From Natrinema limicola JCM 13563 (GTDB taxonomy: Archaea > Halobacteriota > Halobacteria > Halobacteriales > Natrialbaceae), in NCBI RefSeq assembly GCF_000337475.1, contig NZ_AOIT01000029.1, positions 1 to 64,000 of the forward strand: 64,000 nt of DNA, written 5' to 3'. A program made the translations under genes and the position numbers. Below the pieces are notes generated by a model. It ran no database searches. It saw only the letters and a list, made by a program, of their open reading frames with translations, and was not told the DNA's origin. Below, piece by piece: positions 16,097-25,479 of this stretch; the first letter of the stretch is position 1, and every line of letters begins with the position of its first letter.

Positions 16097-16597
16097 TTAC
16101 TCCGATTCTGATTCCGAGTCAGGATAGAAATCCGGATGTGGCTCGAGGCCCGCAAGCCGTGGCGGCGACGTCTGGCGGACGATGTGGACGTCGTAGGTGT
16201 CGTCGGCGGCGACGTGGACGCCGACGCTCGCCAGCGGCGTCACGACGCGGCCGACGTTGTCGCTGCCGAGGAACACGACTGTCGGATCGTACTGTTGTGC
16301 CAGTCGCTCGATTCGACCAGCCAGTCGCTGTTCGGGTGGAAACTCGCGAATCCGGTCGTACTCGAACGTGGCGTCGGGTGCGATCGACTCGACCTGCTCG
16401 CGAAGGGTCGCGATGACTGCGTCGACGTCGAACGCCTCGTCGGGACCGATCCAGCCCTTCTCGCGTGCGTAGCCTTTCCGTTCTGGGACGACGCTGATGG
16501 CTGCGACCGGCTCCTCGAGGGCACGGCCGTACTCGACGGCCCGTGCAAGCGCTGTTTCGGCCAGTTCCGATCCATCGAACGGGACGACGAACGTCAT
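16097..16597 (-). CDS. Divergent universal stress protein
   Basis: 166 aa. MTFVVPFDGSELAETALARA begins a UspA fold, but the usual ATP loop is replaced by LGSDNVGRVVTPLASVGVHV, which lacks the G-x2-G-x9-G-S spacing, so ATP binding is uncertain. The C-terminus is extended and acidic (SESESE). The ATG at 16597 is chosen because the beta-1 strand follows directly; an upstream GTG region does not look like UspA. Confidence 0.8.
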   Translation of the reverse strand: MTFVVPFDGSELAETALARAVEYGRALEEPVAAISVVPERKGYAREKGWIGPDEAFDVDAVIATLREQVESIAPDATFEYDRIREFPPEQRLAGRIERLAQQYDPTVVFLGSDNVGRVVTPLASVGVHVAADDTYDVHIVRQTSPPRLAGLEPHPDFYPDSESESE

Positions 16598-16725
16598 ACC
16601 GACAGCAATGGCGGGGACGATAGTAACGTTGTGGGCCAGTGCCCACTTCTCGAGGCCGGCCGGTTCCGAGCACGTCTTGAGAACAGTCACCAGCACTATC
16701 GGTGTACGCGTGGTGGTCGCCAGTT

Positions 16726-17364
16726 ATGCGATCGATACGGCGGCTCGTGCTCGCGCTCGGCGGTCTGCTCGCCGCGTGGATCGGCTGGGGCGTCTACGTC
16801 AGCCGGACGACCGAACGCATCCCCTCGGAGACGTTGGCTCGATTCGACGGCGTCGAGATTCGGCAGTATCCGCGATCGGTGCTCGTCGAAACGACAGCGC
16901 CGAACAACCGAACGGCGTTCCGGCGGCTCTTTCGCTACATTTCGGGTGCGAACGCACGAGATGAAGACGTTGCGATGACCACACCGGTGGCAACCCAGCG
17001 CGAATCGATTTCGATGACTACGCCTGTCCGAACTGACGCCGACGACGGCCGCGTGACGATGGCGTTCTATCTCCCGGATACGTACACGCCCGAGACCGCC
17101 CCAGTACCGACCGACGCCGACGTTCGACTCGTCGTCGAACCGGAACGAACGGTTGCTGTCAGGCGGTTCTCGTGGTATGCGACGGCCGACCGCGTCGACC
17201 GCCAGCGGAACCGGTTACTCGAGACGCTCGAACGACGCGGGATCGAGACGCGTAGCCAGCCAGTGGTGCTCCAGTACAACGATCCGTGGACGCCGCCGTT
17301 TATGCGGACCAACGAAATCGAGGTTCGGATCGAGGAGTCCGGCAACTGGTCCCGTCCCGACTGA
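16726..17364 (+). CDS. SOUL family heme-binding protein
   Basis: 212 aa with an N-terminal hydrophobic anchor (LVLALGGLLAAWIGWGVYV, about 7-25). The SOUL domain shows EIRQYPRSVLVET, RLFRYISGANARDEDVAMTT, SMTTPVRT and YNDPWTPPFMRTNEI, all typical. Such proteins bind heme or porphyrin; here probably on the outer face of the membrane. The ATG at 16726 gives the anchor right at the start. Stands alone between genes on the other strand. Confidence 0.9.
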   Translation: MRSIRRLVLALGGLLAAWIGWGVYVSRTTERIPSETLARFDGVEIRQYPRSVLVETTAPNNRTAFRRLFRYISGANARDEDVAMTTPVATQRESISMTTPVRTDADDGRVTMAFYLPDTYTPETAPVPTDADVRLVVEPERTVAVRRFSWYATADRVDRQRNRLLETLERRGIETRSQPVVLQYNDPWTPPFMRTNEIEVRIEESGNWSRPD

Positions 17365-17410
17365 TGGCGGGCTGTGCAGCGACAACGCCGACCGGATGAC
17401 AGCGTTCGGT

Positions 17411-17899
17411 TCAGGCGTCCGGATCGTCCGCGCCGGTTTCCTCCGGTTCTGGTTGTGGCCCGCCGCCGGTCTGTGCTTCCTCGGCCTCACCCCAGCCACC
17501 GGCGTCGATCACTTCGAATAGCTTCCCCCAGTTCTCGTCGTGCTGGTCCTCGGGGAGCTGATTTCGGAGCTGCTCGAAATCGGACGGTGCCACCAGGGTC
17601 TCGACGAGATCGATGATAACGCGGGCGTGATAGGCCGCGGTCGACGGATCGGTCTCCTCGATCTCGCTGACTCGCGAGACGAACTCGCTCCAGTCGAATC
17701 GCTGGCCGTGGTCGGCGACGGCACCGGTCATGTACCAGCGGATCTCCATCGGGAGCGACGCGGCGAGATCCTCGGCTGCACCCGCCGGAATGCGCTGTCC
17801 GAGCGTCATGAGCGTCGCCCGGATCGCCCGCACGGTCTCGCCAGTGCCTGGGAGTTCGAGTCGGTGCTGGATCTGGCCGGTAAACTCGTCGAAGTTCAT
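17411..17899 (-). CDS. DUF2267 domain-containing protein
   Basis: 162 aa. MNFDEFTGQIQHRLELPGTG, LMTLGQRIPAGAAEDLAASL and MEIRWYMTG are the DUF2267 pattern, with a second similar half after residue 70. All-helical, cytosolic and of unknown function; it often sits near stress genes. The Glu/Pro/Gly-rich tail after about 140 is probably disordered. Convergent with the SOUL gene. Confidence 0.85.
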   Translation of the reverse strand: MNFDEFTGQIQHRLELPGTGETVRAIRATLMTLGQRIPAGAAEDLAASLPMEIRWYMTGAVADHGQRFDWSEFVSRVSEIEETDPSTAAYHARVIIDLVETLVAPSDFEQLRNQLPEDQHDENWGKLFEVIDAGGWGEAEEAQTGGGPQPEPEETGADDPDA

Positions 17900-18062
17900 C
17901 CTCGTTCCCATCCGACCACGATCACGGCCATAAACCCCTGTTCACAGGCAGTGACCTGATTCAGAGAGCGCCAAATTTGCCGATTCATACCGCCGGGTGG
18001 CAGTCCCACGTCATGACGAAATCCACGCCTTCTTTCGCTTCGATTGAGTACGGTCTCCCACG

Positions 18063-18767
18063 ATGGACCGTGAGTCAACAAAAGACGTCGATCCGACCGA
18101 CGCCGAACACCGCGAGATCGGACGCGGGTTGCTGGAGGAGGAGATGGGGCCAAGCTCGAGTCTGGCCCACCTCTACCGGGGCGAAATCCACCGGATGAAG
18201 TTCTGGCGTGAGCGACTCGATCAGACGACCTACTGGGCGATCGTCATCATGAGCGCCATCCTGACGTGGACGTTCTCGAGCCGGAACAACCCTCACTACA
18301 TCCTCCTGCTGGGGACGGCGGCGCTGACCGCGTTCCTGGTGATCGAGGCGCGTCGCTTCCGCGGCTACGACATCTGGCGTGGACGCGTCCGGGCGCTCCA
18401 GAAGAACGTCTTCGCGTACGGCCTCGACCCCTCGGCCGGCCTCGAGGACCCCAACTGGCGCGAGAAGCTGAGCCGGGACTACCGACAGCCAGTGATCAAG
18501 ATCTCCTTCGAGGAAGCGATCGCGCATCGATTGCGCCGGATTTATCTGGTGTTGTTTTCGATCACGCTGAGTGCGTGGGTCATCCGCATCGCGGCCTTTT
18601 CCACCCGGCCGTGGCCTGAAAGCGCCGCCGTCGGCAGCATTCCTGGGCTGGCGGTCACTGTGACGGTCGTTGCGTTCTATCTGCTCTCGGTGTTCATCGC
18701 GATGCGAAACCGGACGTGGCAAAGTGAGGACGAACTCCGCACGGAGGCGGTCGGGCAGGACCGGTAA
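18063..18767 (+). CDS. DUF2270 domain-containing membrane protein
   Basis: 234 aa. LAHLYRGEIHRMKFWRERLD then TYWAIVIMSAILTWTF, and YILLLGTAALTAFLVIEARRF followed by RGYDIWRGRVR, mark the DUF2270 family: four predicted membrane helices in two pairs around a charged loop. Function unknown. The gene precedes a two-domain UspA gene on the same strand with a 61-nt gap. Confidence 0.85.
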   Translation: MDRESTKDVDPTDAEHREIGRGLLEEEMGPSSSLAHLYRGEIHRMKFWRERLDQTTYWAIVIMSAILTWTFSSRNNPHYILLLGTAALTAFLVIEARRFRGYDIWRGRVRALQKNVFAYGLDPSAGLEDPNWREKLSRDYRQPVIKISFEEAIAHRLRRIYLVLFSITLSAWVIRIAAFSTRPWPESAAVGSIPGLAVTVTVVAFYLLSVFIAMRNRTWQSEDELRTEAVGQDR

Positions 18768-18828
18768 CGCGAGCACGTACCGACGGCTGACCATATACTG
18801 AAGGAGCCGTCCCTCGAAGGACGAACCA

Positions 18829-19710
18829 ATGTACGACCGCATTCTGATCCCCGTCGACGGCAGCGACGAGGCCACACGGGCTGCACGCCGCGGCCTCGAT
18901 CTCGCCCGGCGGTTCGACGCGGCCGTCGACGTCCTCCACGTCATCGACCGGCGCTCGAGTACCCGGACGAGCGACGAGCAGGCACAACTCCGGGAGCGCG
19001 GCGAAGAAATCGTCGCTGAAATCGAGCGGCTTGCAGCCGACCACGACCAGTCGGTGACGACGACGGTAACCGACGGCTCGCCCGCGGCACGGATCGCCAG
19101 GCTCGCGGCCGATTACGAGACGGGACTGATCGTCATTGGGCGACAGGGGATCACGGGACTGGGAAAACGGCTTCTCGGCGGCGTCACTGAGGGGGTCCTC
19201 CATCGGAGCGACGTACCCGTCCTCGTCGTGCCGAAAGGCGACCGGTCGACCGGCGACTCGTTCGATTACGACCGACTGCTCGTGCCGACCGACGGGAGCG
19301 ACAACGCCACCCGTGCTGCCCCCCACGCCAGTGCCGTCGCACGGCAGTGCGGGGTGACCGCGCACGTCCTGAGCGTCATCGATCTGCAGGCCGCCGGCGG
19401 GGCGTTCAGCGCGGGCGGCCTCGAGGGATCGCTCGTCGACCGCCTCGAGGACGAAGGCGAGGCGATCGTCGACGAACTCGCGGGCGAAATCGACGCGGCG
19501 GGCGACGTCGATGTCGAGACTGCCGTCACCAAAACGTCGCTCGACGGCGTTGCGGCCGAAATCCGTGAGTACATCGGGAGCCACGACATCGATCTCGTCG
19601 TCATGGGCTCGCACGGCCGGTCGAACCTCCGGCGACAACTGCTCGGGAGCGTCTCCGGGGCCGTGCTCCGGTCGGTCGACGTGCCGATGCTGATCGTGAC
19701 GCGCTCTTGA
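18829..19710 (+). CDS. Universal stress protein, two tandem UspA domains
   Basis: 293 aa. Domain 1 begins MYDRILIPVDGSDEATRAAR and has the loop GRQGITGLGKRLLGGVTEGV; domain 2 begins YDRLLVPTDGSDNATRAAPH and has GSHGRSNLRRQLLGSVSGAV. In domain 1 the final Ser of the motif is Gly (GGV), so nucleotide binding there may be weaker. It ends convergently, 9 nt from the next UspA gene. Confidence 0.92.
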   Translation: MYDRILIPVDGSDEATRAARRGLDLARRFDAAVDVLHVIDRRSSTRTSDEQAQLRERGEEIVAEIERLAADHDQSVTTTVTDGSPAARIARLAADYETGLIVIGRQGITGLGKRLLGGVTEGVLHRSDVPVLVVPKGDRSTGDSFDYDRLLVPTDGSDNATRAAPHASAVARQCGVTAHVLSVIDLQAAGGAFSAGGLEGSLVDRLEDEGEAIVDELAGEIDAAGDVDVETAVTKTSLDGVAAEIREYIGSHDIDLVVMGSHGRSNLRRQLLGSVSGAVLRSVDVPMLIVTRS

Positions 19711-19719
19711 GACGTCCGC

Positions 19720-20172
19720 TTACGAGTCGTCCGTCGGACTTTCGTCGCGAACGACCGTTACCGTCCCGGGGGCACGGCGAACGACCCGTTCGGCGACGCT
19801 GCCAAGCAGGAACCGCGAGAGCCCACGTCGTCCGTGGCTCCCGAGGACGATCTGATCGATGTCGTGGTCTTCCGCATACGAGACGATCGTATCGGAGACG
19901 ATCCCGACCTCGGTCACCGTCGTGATCTCGGTGTCGTACTCGCTGGCGATCTCCTCGGCGTTCTCGAGGACGGCTTCGGCAGCGTCCTTCGATCGCTCGA
20001 AGGCGTCGTCCGCGTAAAAGACCCCATCGACGCCGGCAGAGCCGGCCCACTCCCGTGGATCGTTGACGTGGAGAACGTGGATCTCCGCATCATCGGCATT
20101 CGAGAGCGCGTGCTGTAGTGCAGCGGTCGCTTGTGGTGATTCGTCGAACGCAACCAGAACTGTCGTTGTCAT
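19720..20172 (-). CDS. Universal stress protein UspA family
   Basis: 150 aa. Starts MTTTVLVAFDESPQATAALQ and keeps GSHGRRGLSRFLLGSVAERV with full motif spacing. The ATG at 20172 is chosen since the first beta strand starts two residues later. The acidic tail ends PTDDS. Confidence 0.92.
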   Translation of the reverse strand: MTTTVLVAFDESPQATAALQHALSNADDAEIHVLHVNDPREWAGSAGVDGVFYADDAFERSKDAAEAVLENAEEIASEYDTEITTVTEVGIVSDTIVSYAEDHDIDQIVLGSHGRRGLSRFLLGSVAERVVRRAPGTVTVVRDESPTDDS

Positions 20173-20284
20173 ACGTGATCCGTCGGCCGCCAGCGGCAAA
20201 TCGCTTGAGGATTCCGCCCCATGATGGGAAGGCGACGGCACCGTGCCGGGATGTCCTCCCTGTCCTCACCTCGCCAGTTTCGTC

Positions 20285-20368
20285 TCATACGGACTCCTGT
20301 CAGTCAGTGCCGGCCGGCCGCGACCGTCCTGCGGGCCCACCGGGACATCGGGACAGCAGCCCGTATCA
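20285..20368. mobile_element. Palindromic MITE-like element, copy E (TSD TCA is a stop codon)
   Basis: Core 20288-20365 (78 bp), direct TCA at 20285-20287 and 20366-20368. The right TCA is the TGA stop of the minus-strand gene at 20366-21496. Its reverse complement is identical, base for base, to copy I near 32.4 kb. Loop CCGTCCTG; 5' box CAGTCAGT. Confidence 0.92.
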
Positions 20369-21496
20369 GTCGTCTTCGGCTGACGCGTCCGCAACGGTCG
20401 CCCCCTCTGACTCAGTCGTCTCGCCGTCGACGGCCCGACCCGTGCTGTCGACGCTGACGCCCTCCCAGTCGTGATCTGCGTGATAGCCCTCGCGTGCTTT
20501 CGCGCTCGGGGCAACACGGATGAACTCCGCGTTCTCGCGGGCCGCAGGGATCGTCACCCCGCCACAGTAGGAAAGCCCCGACTGAATGCCGGCACAAAAC
20601 TCCGTGACGACGTCCTCGAGCGGTCCCTTGTACGGTGTCAGTGCTTCGACGCCCTCGTCGGCGCGCACGTCGACATCTTTGTCGTCGCGCTTTTCGGCGG
20701 CGATCGTCGTCGCCATCCCCCGCGAGCGCTTGTATCGCGTCCCGTCGACTTCGACGACTGCGCCGGGCGATTCCTCGGTGCCGGCGAGGAGACTTCCGAC
20801 CATCACGGTGTCGGCTCCCGCCATCAGCGCCTTCACCGCATCGCCGGAGGTACGGATCCCGCCGTCGGCACAGATCGTCACACCGAGATCTTCGGCGGCG
20901 TCTGCACAGTCGTCGACGGCAGTCAGCTGTGGGACGCCCGCACCGGCAACCTTCCGGGTGGTACAGTGCGAGCCCGGCCCGATGCCGACTTTCACGCAGT
21001 CGGCTCCCGCCGCCGCGAGGTCTTCGACACCCGCCGGTGTCGCGACGTTACCGGCGACGAGATCGGTCTCCGGAAACGCCGATCGAAGCCGTTCGACGGC
21101 TTCGAGCGCACCCTCGAGGTGGCCGTGGGCGACGTCGACCACGAGCGCGTCGACGCCGGCTGCGACCAGCGAATCGGCACGAGAAACGTAGTCCTCGTTG
21201 ATACCGACGGCTGCGGCGACTCGTTCGCCGGTGTCGACCACCTGCTCGACCTGCCTGGCCTGTTCGTCCGGTGTGAAAAAGCGATGGAGGACGCCGAGCC
21301 CGCCGGCACGCGAGAGTTCGGCGGCTAGCTCGGCCTCCGTGACGGTGTCCATCGCAGCAGCGACCAGCGGAGTCTCGAGTTCGATACCTGGCGTAAACGA
21401 CGTCGAGAGATCCACGTCGCGTCGACTTTCGACTGGCGAGCGCTTCGGGACGAGAAGCACGTCACCGTAGCTCAACCCGGTGCGAAGATCGTTCAT
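20366..21496 (-). CDS. guaC: IMP dehydrogenase/GMP reductase family protein without CBS domains (probable GMP reductase)
   Basis: 376 aa. The TIM-barrel core is complete: LSYGDVLLVPKRSPVESRRD at the start, GVDALVVDVAHGH, and GIGPGSHCTTR with catalytic Cys178. ICADGGIRTSGDAVKALMAG and GSLLAGTEESPG form the phosphate site. There is no CBS pair between the strands, and length is nearer GMP reductase (about 345) than IMPDH (about 490). GMP reductase is therefore favoured: it turns GMP into IMP and ammonia with NADPH. IMPDH remains possible. The tail after 350 is acidic. The stop codon is part of a mobile-element target duplication. Confidence 0.8.
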   Translation of the reverse strand: MNDLRTGLSYGDVLLVPKRSPVESRRDVDLSTSFTPGIELETPLVAAAMDTVTEAELAAELSRAGGLGVLHRFFTPDEQARQVEQVVDTGERVAAAVGINEDYVSRADSLVAAGVDALVVDVAHGHLEGALEAVERLRSAFPETDLVAGNVATPAGVEDLAAAGADCVKVGIGPGSHCTTRKVAGAGVPQLTAVDDCADAAEDLGVTICADGGIRTSGDAVKALMAGADTVMVGSLLAGTEESPGAVVEVDGTRYKRSRGMATTIAAEKRDDKDVDVRADEGVEALTPYKGPLEDVVTEFCAGIQSGLSYCGGVTIPAARENAEFIRVAPSAKAREGYHADHDWEGVSVDSTGRAVDGETTESEGATVADASAEDD

Positions 21497-21584
21497 GACC
21501 CCCTCTCGTTTAGGGGTCGCGCCGGATAAGGGTCTCGCCGGTTTCTCAGGGCGTGCGACCGCCGCTTTCCGTCCAAAACTGCGA

Positions 21585-22058
21585 TTACGCTCGTGGATCC
21601 CGATCGGGGCCCGGATACGCGCCGCCTTCGACGACGTCGTAGAGACTTTCGGGATCGAAGAGCTGCGCGAACGCGTCCGGCGGTCGAACGCTGACGGAGA
21701 CGCGAGGCTGGAGCGTCAGGCCGGCTTTCGCCGAGCGAAGCCGCTCGTCGTACGAGAGGAGATGCGCCGCGTTACCTCGATAGGCAGACGCCAGCGCAGG
21801 GTGATCGCCCTCGGGCTGGTCGACCGCGACGCGTTCGGCCTCGAGTCGCGCTCGGTGATCGGCTGCGAGGTCGGCGTCGGCAAGCCGCGTGACGAGGCGT
21901 TCGGTCTGGTCGAGCAGCGGATCGCTCGCGACCAACTCGACCCACGAATGGCGACGGACGTGATCCAGCGCCTCGCGGGCGGCACCACCGACGAGCAGAT
22001 CCGCCGCCAGCACGTCGGCGTCCGCGACGACGCGGGCCGGGTTCGGCTGCTCAGCCAT
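21585..22058 (-). CDS. PIN-like domain protein
   Basis: 157 aa. RVVADADVLAADLL supplies an N-terminal Asp cluster like PIN nucleases, and a later region (VDQPEGDHPALASAYRGNA, LLSYDERL) supplies more acidic residues, as in VapC-like folds. Haloarchaeal homologues are annotated as small PIN-like proteins; activity is unproven. It overlaps the upstream 35-codon gene by 8 nt, so the two are coupled. Probably cytosolic. Confidence 0.65.
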   Translation of the reverse strand: MAEQPNPARVVADADVLAADLLVGGAAREALDHVRRHSWVELVASDPLLDQTERLVTRLADADLAADHRARLEAERVAVDQPEGDHPALASAYRGNAAHLLSYDERLRSAKAGLTLQPRVSVSVRPPDAFAQLFDPESLYDVVEGGAYPGPDRDPRA

Positions 22059-22158
22059 CCTCGTCCTCTCGCAGCGTCTCGAGTTCACCTCGCACGGCCT
22101 CGAGGTCACCGTCGTACTCCGCCCCGCGATCGAACAGCTCGGCCCAACTCGGTGGCAT
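22051..22158 (-). CDS. Very small conserved-looking protein, 35 aa, overlapping the PIN-like gene
   Basis: Reads MPPSWAELFDRGAEYD and ends LEAVRGELETLREDEDG, an acidic helix-forming peptide. It shares 8 nt with the PIN-like gene (its TGA lies inside that gene's first codons), an arrangement typical of coupled partners such as antitoxin/toxin pairs. No DNA-binding motif is visible. Confidence 0.5.
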   Translation of the reverse strand: MPPSWAELFDRGAEYDGDLEAVRGELETLREDEDG

Positions 22159-22198
22159 CGGTGGCGATTGGGGCTGCGGGCTCAAAGATCGTCCGGCT

Positions 22199-23305
22199 TC
22201 ACTCGCGTTGTCGCGAGAGCACCCAGAACACGACCGTTCCGAGGGCGAACGCAACGCCGACGTTGATGGCCAGCCCAACGACGCCGACCCCCGCGACGAC
22301 TGCGAGCGAACGGGCGTCGGCAACGGGCTCGAACGCCGCGCGAGCGAGCTCGAGGGCCACGACGACGAGCAACACGCCAAGGATCGCCATCGGGAACGCG
22401 GCGAGGACGGCCCCGGCGGCGACGAGCGCGAGCGCGAGATAGCCGACCCCCAGCAGGACGTTCGCGCCGCCGGTTCGCGCGCCGAAGGCGTACTTGCCGG
22501 CGAGGCCGCCGCTGCCGTGACACATCGGGACGCCACCGAACGGGACCGCCGCAAGGCAGGTAATACCCATACTCGTCGAGAGCGTATCCGCCGAAATCTC
22601 CCGGTCGTAGAGATCGCCACAGAGCAGGGCCGTTGCGATCGCGGCGTTGCCGATCGTCATGCCGAGTTGTGCGACGGTTCCCTCGAGTGCGGCCGCACTG
22701 ATCGACGGCGGGCCAGCGGGAAAGACGGCGAGCGTCGGCACTGTCGGCGTCGGAGCGCCGGCGGTCGCGACGGCAACGACGCCACCGAGTCCGAGGACGA
22801 CCAGCACGCTCGCTCCACGGTAGCCCACGAGTGCGAGGAGGCCGACGACGGCCAACCCGGCGACCGCAACAGGGGGGTTATCCAGCGAGAGGTCGATAGC
22901 CGCCTCAAGCAAGAGCAGGGCCACGGCGAGTTGGACACCGCGGATGACCGGCTCGCCGACGACCCGCTGGAGCCGGCCGACAAGCCCGAGTTGTCCCACC
23001 GTGAGCAAGACGCCGCCAGCGAGCAATCCGGCGGCGGCGAGTTCGGCGTCGGGTAGCGTCCCGACGATCGCTAGCCCGATCAGTGCTTTCATCGGCTCGA
23101 CAGAAAGCGGCAGGCCGTAGTAGACACCCCAGACGATCTGGAAGACGCCGAAACCGACCAGCACGTGGGGAAGCGAGACAGTGGTCGTCGCTCCCAGTGC
23201 AACCAACAGCGGCAGCACCGTAACCGAATCACCTAGCGCACCCGTGAGTTCGTTCGTTGTAAACTCGAGATCGGTATCGGCCGGTAATTCGACGGCATAT
23301 GCCAT
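22199..23305 (-). CDS. MOT1-family molybdate/sulfate transporter
   Basis: 368 aa with about ten membrane helices. ELTGALGDSVTVLPLLVALG at the start, SVEPMKALIG, and PMCHGSGGLAGKYAFGARTG with ANVLLG are MOT1 signatures (plant and archaeal molybdate uptake; some members move sulfate). No ATPase is needed. Located apart from molybdopterin genes, although a MOSC protein is in the same window. The ATG at 23305 is the only good start. Confidence 0.85.
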   Translation of the reverse strand: MAYAVELPADTDLEFTTNELTGALGDSVTVLPLLVALGATTTVSLPHVLVGFGVFQIVWGVYYGLPLSVEPMKALIGLAIVGTLPDAELAAAGLLAGGVLLTVGQLGLVGRLQRVVGEPVIRGVQLAVALLLLEAAIDLSLDNPPVAVAGLAVVGLLALVGYRGASVLVVLGLGGVVAVATAGAPTPTVPTLAVFPAGPPSISAAALEGTVAQLGMTIGNAAIATALLCGDLYDREISADTLSTSMGITCLAAVPFGGVPMCHGSGGLAGKYAFGARTGGANVLLGVGYLALALVAAGAVLAAFPMAILGVLLVVVALELARAAFEPVADARSLAVVAGVGVVGLAINVGVAFALGTVVFWVLSRQRE

Positions 23306-23533
23306 CAGTCACCGATATGCACGGGCCGAACTTGACTATTGGCAGTAACGAGACTTGGTTTCGTTCTATGGTTTCTGTCACCAGATCTGATTACGGCCGC
23401 TCGGTTCGGGCGTGATGGACACGGATGTCGAAACCCGGCGTGTTCTGGACAAGAACCACTTCCGTACCGATGGCTACCCGAGATCGACGGTCGCAAAAAC
23501 GGAAAGCACTCGAACTCGAGTCGCGATCAGTCC

Positions 23534-23842
23534 TTAGTCTTCGAGGACGATCTCGATCGAGACGTCGTTTGGCACCTGAATGCGCATGAGCTGGCGGAGT
23601 GCGCGTTCGTCGGCGTCCAGATCGATCAGGCGCTTGTGGACGCGCATCTCCCAGTGCTCCCACGTCGCAGTGCCTTCGCCATCAGGCGACTTCCGGGTCG
23701 GCACCTCGAGCGTTTTCGTCGGCAGCGGGATGGGTCCGCTCAGGTTGACGCCGGTGTTGTTCGCGATCTCGCGGACATCGTCGCAGATGTCGTCTAAGTC
23801 GTCGGGACTCGTGCCCGCGAGTCGAACGCGTGCCTGCTGCAT
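23534..23842 (-). CDS. rpsJ: 30S ribosomal protein S10
   Basis: 102 aa. [40 protein letters not shown] and [10 protein letters not shown] are archaeal S10. Its start codon directly follows the EF-1alpha stop (0-nt gap), the conserved end of the str operon. Confidence 0.97.
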   Translation of the reverse strand: MQQARVRLAGTSPDDLDDICDDVREIANNTGVNLSGPIPLPTKTLEVPTRKSPDGEGTATWEHWEMRVHKRLIDLDADERALRQLMRIQVPNDVSIEIVLED

Positions 23843-25105
23843 TTATTTCTCGTTGACGTCGAGGACCTTGCCGGCCGCGATGGTCTGACCCATGTCGCGG
23901 ATGGCGAAGCTCCCGAGTTCTGGGATCTCGCTGGATGGCTCGATGCTGAGGGGCTTTTGCGGTCGGATGGTGACCACAGCAGCGTCACCCGCCTGGATGA
24001 AGTCGGGGTTCTCCTCGGCGACCTCGCCGCTCGAGGGGTCCATTTTCTTGTCGATGGACTCGATCGTACACGCAACCTGTGCGGTGTGGGCGTGGAAGAC
24101 CGGCGTGTAGCCGGCGGTGATGACCGAGGGGTGCTGCATGACGACGACCTGTGCCTGGAACGTCTCGGCGACGCTTGGCGGCTCGTCTGCAGGACCACAG
24201 ACGTCACCACGGCGGATGTCGTCCTTGCCGATGCCGCGGACGTTGAATCCGACGTTGTCACCGGGTTCGGCCTTGGGCACCTCTTCGTGGTGCATCTCGA
24301 TCGTCTTCACTTCGCCGCCCACGTCAGAGGGCTGGAAGGAGACGTTGTCGCCGACGTTCATGACACCAGTCTCGATACGTCCGACGGGGACGGTACCGAT
24401 ACCGGAGATCGTGTAAACGTCCTGGATGGGGAGTCGGAGCGGCGCGTCCGTCGGTGGCTCCGGCTCTGGCAGGTCGTTGAGTGCCTCGAGGAGGATTTCG
24501 CCGTCGTACCACGGCGTGTTGTCGGACTCCTCGGCGATGTTGTCGCCCTCGAACGCCGAGATCGGGATGAACGAGGCGTCGTCCGTGTTGAACTGGACCT
24601 GCTTGAGGAGCTGGTTGACTTCCTCGACGACCTCGTCGTAGGTCGACTCCTTGTAGTCGACGACGTCCATCTTGTTGATGCCGATGATGAGCTCGTCGAT
24701 ACCGAGGGTACGAGCCAGGAAGACGTGCTCCTGGGTCTGGGGCGCGACACCGTCGTCAGCGGCGACGACGAGGACGGCGTTGTCCGCCTGGGATGCGCCC
24801 GTGATCATGTTCTTCACGAAGTCGCGGTGGCCGGGACAGTCGACGATGGTGAAGTCGTAGGCGTCCGTCGAGAACTCCTGGTGTGCGATGTCGATGGTGA
24901 CACCACGCTCTCGCTCTTCAGCGAGGTTGTCCATGACGTAGGCGAACTCGAAGCCACCTTTGCCCTTCTCTTCTGCTTCTTCGCGGTGCTGTTCGATGAC
25001 GTGCTCTGGTACGCTCCCCGTCTCGTAGAGGAGTCGTCCCACGAGCGTACTCTTCCCGTGGTCAACGTGGCCGATGATAGCCAGATTCTGGTGTTGTTCG
25101 CTCAT
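23843..25105 (-). CDS. tuf: Translation elongation factor EF-1 alpha
   Basis: 420 aa. It delivers aminoacyl-tRNA to the ribosome with GTP. GTPase motifs: [15 protein letters not shown] (G1), [11 protein letters not shown] (G2), DCPGHRDF (G3) and INKMDVVDY (G4). Domains 2 and 3 follow ([19 protein letters not shown]-like [18 protein letters not shown]). A strong TATA box lies 25-33 nt before the ATG at 25105. S10 is directly downstream. Confidence 0.98.
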   Translation of the reverse strand: MSEQHQNLAIIGHVDHGKSTLVGRLLYETGSVPEHVIEQHREEAEEKGKGGFEFAYVMDNLAEERERGVTIDIAHQEFSTDAYDFTIVDCPGHRDFVKNMITGASQADNAVLVVAADDGVAPQTQEHVFLARTLGIDELIIGINKMDVVDYKESTYDEVVEEVNQLLKQVQFNTDDASFIPISAFEGDNIAEESDNTPWYDGEILLEALNDLPEPEPPTDAPLRLPIQDVYTISGIGTVPVGRIETGVMNVGDNVSFQPSDVGGEVKTIEMHHEEVPKAEPGDNVGFNVRGIGKDDIRRGDVCGPADEPPSVAETFQAQVVVMQHPSVITAGYTPVFHAHTAQVACTIESIDKKMDPSSGEVAEENPDFIQAGDAAVVTIRPQKPLSIEPSSEIPELGSFAIRDMGQTIAAGKVLDVNEK

Positions 25106-25129
25106 TGTTGTAGCTCACGCGCAGAGGCG

Positions 25130-25139
25130 CTTATATCGG
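25130..25139 (-). promoter_or_regulatory. TATA box of tuf-rpsJ
   Basis: On the minus strand CCGATATAAG, centred about 28 nt before the EF-1alpha start. It implies a near-leaderless transcript. Confidence 0.65.
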
Positions 25140-25275
25140 TCTCTTTCGCCCGTTGCGGTTAAAACCATTTCGAAAGCGTATTCAGCCGATCCCGACGCCG
25201 TCTTGCGGTTTGGCTAGCATTCACACGCCACTGAACGTTCGATTGCCGACGACAGCGGGTCGCTATCGTAACGAC

Positions 25276-25360
25276 TGATGCGGGCTGTTGTCCCGATGTC
25301 CCGGTGGGCCCGCAGTGCGGGTCGCGGCCGGCCGGCACTGACTGACAGGAGTCCGTATGA
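25276..25360. mobile_element. Palindromic MITE-like element, copy F (TSD TGA)
   Basis: Core 25279-25357 (79 bp), direct TGA at 25276-25278 and 25358-25360. 5' box CCCGATGTC, 3' box ACTGACTG, loop AGTGCGGGTC. It lies in the 374-nt gap between tuf and hom, which otherwise holds only the tuf promoter. Confidence 0.9.
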
Positions 25361-25479
25361 AACGCGTGACATACCGACACAGGGCTGTGGTACGATCGGT
25401 ACAACTCGTCTCGTCCGACTGGTAACAACCGGTAGTGAAGCCAGGGTGCCACCAGCAGAAAAGGAACGTCGTAATCGCG

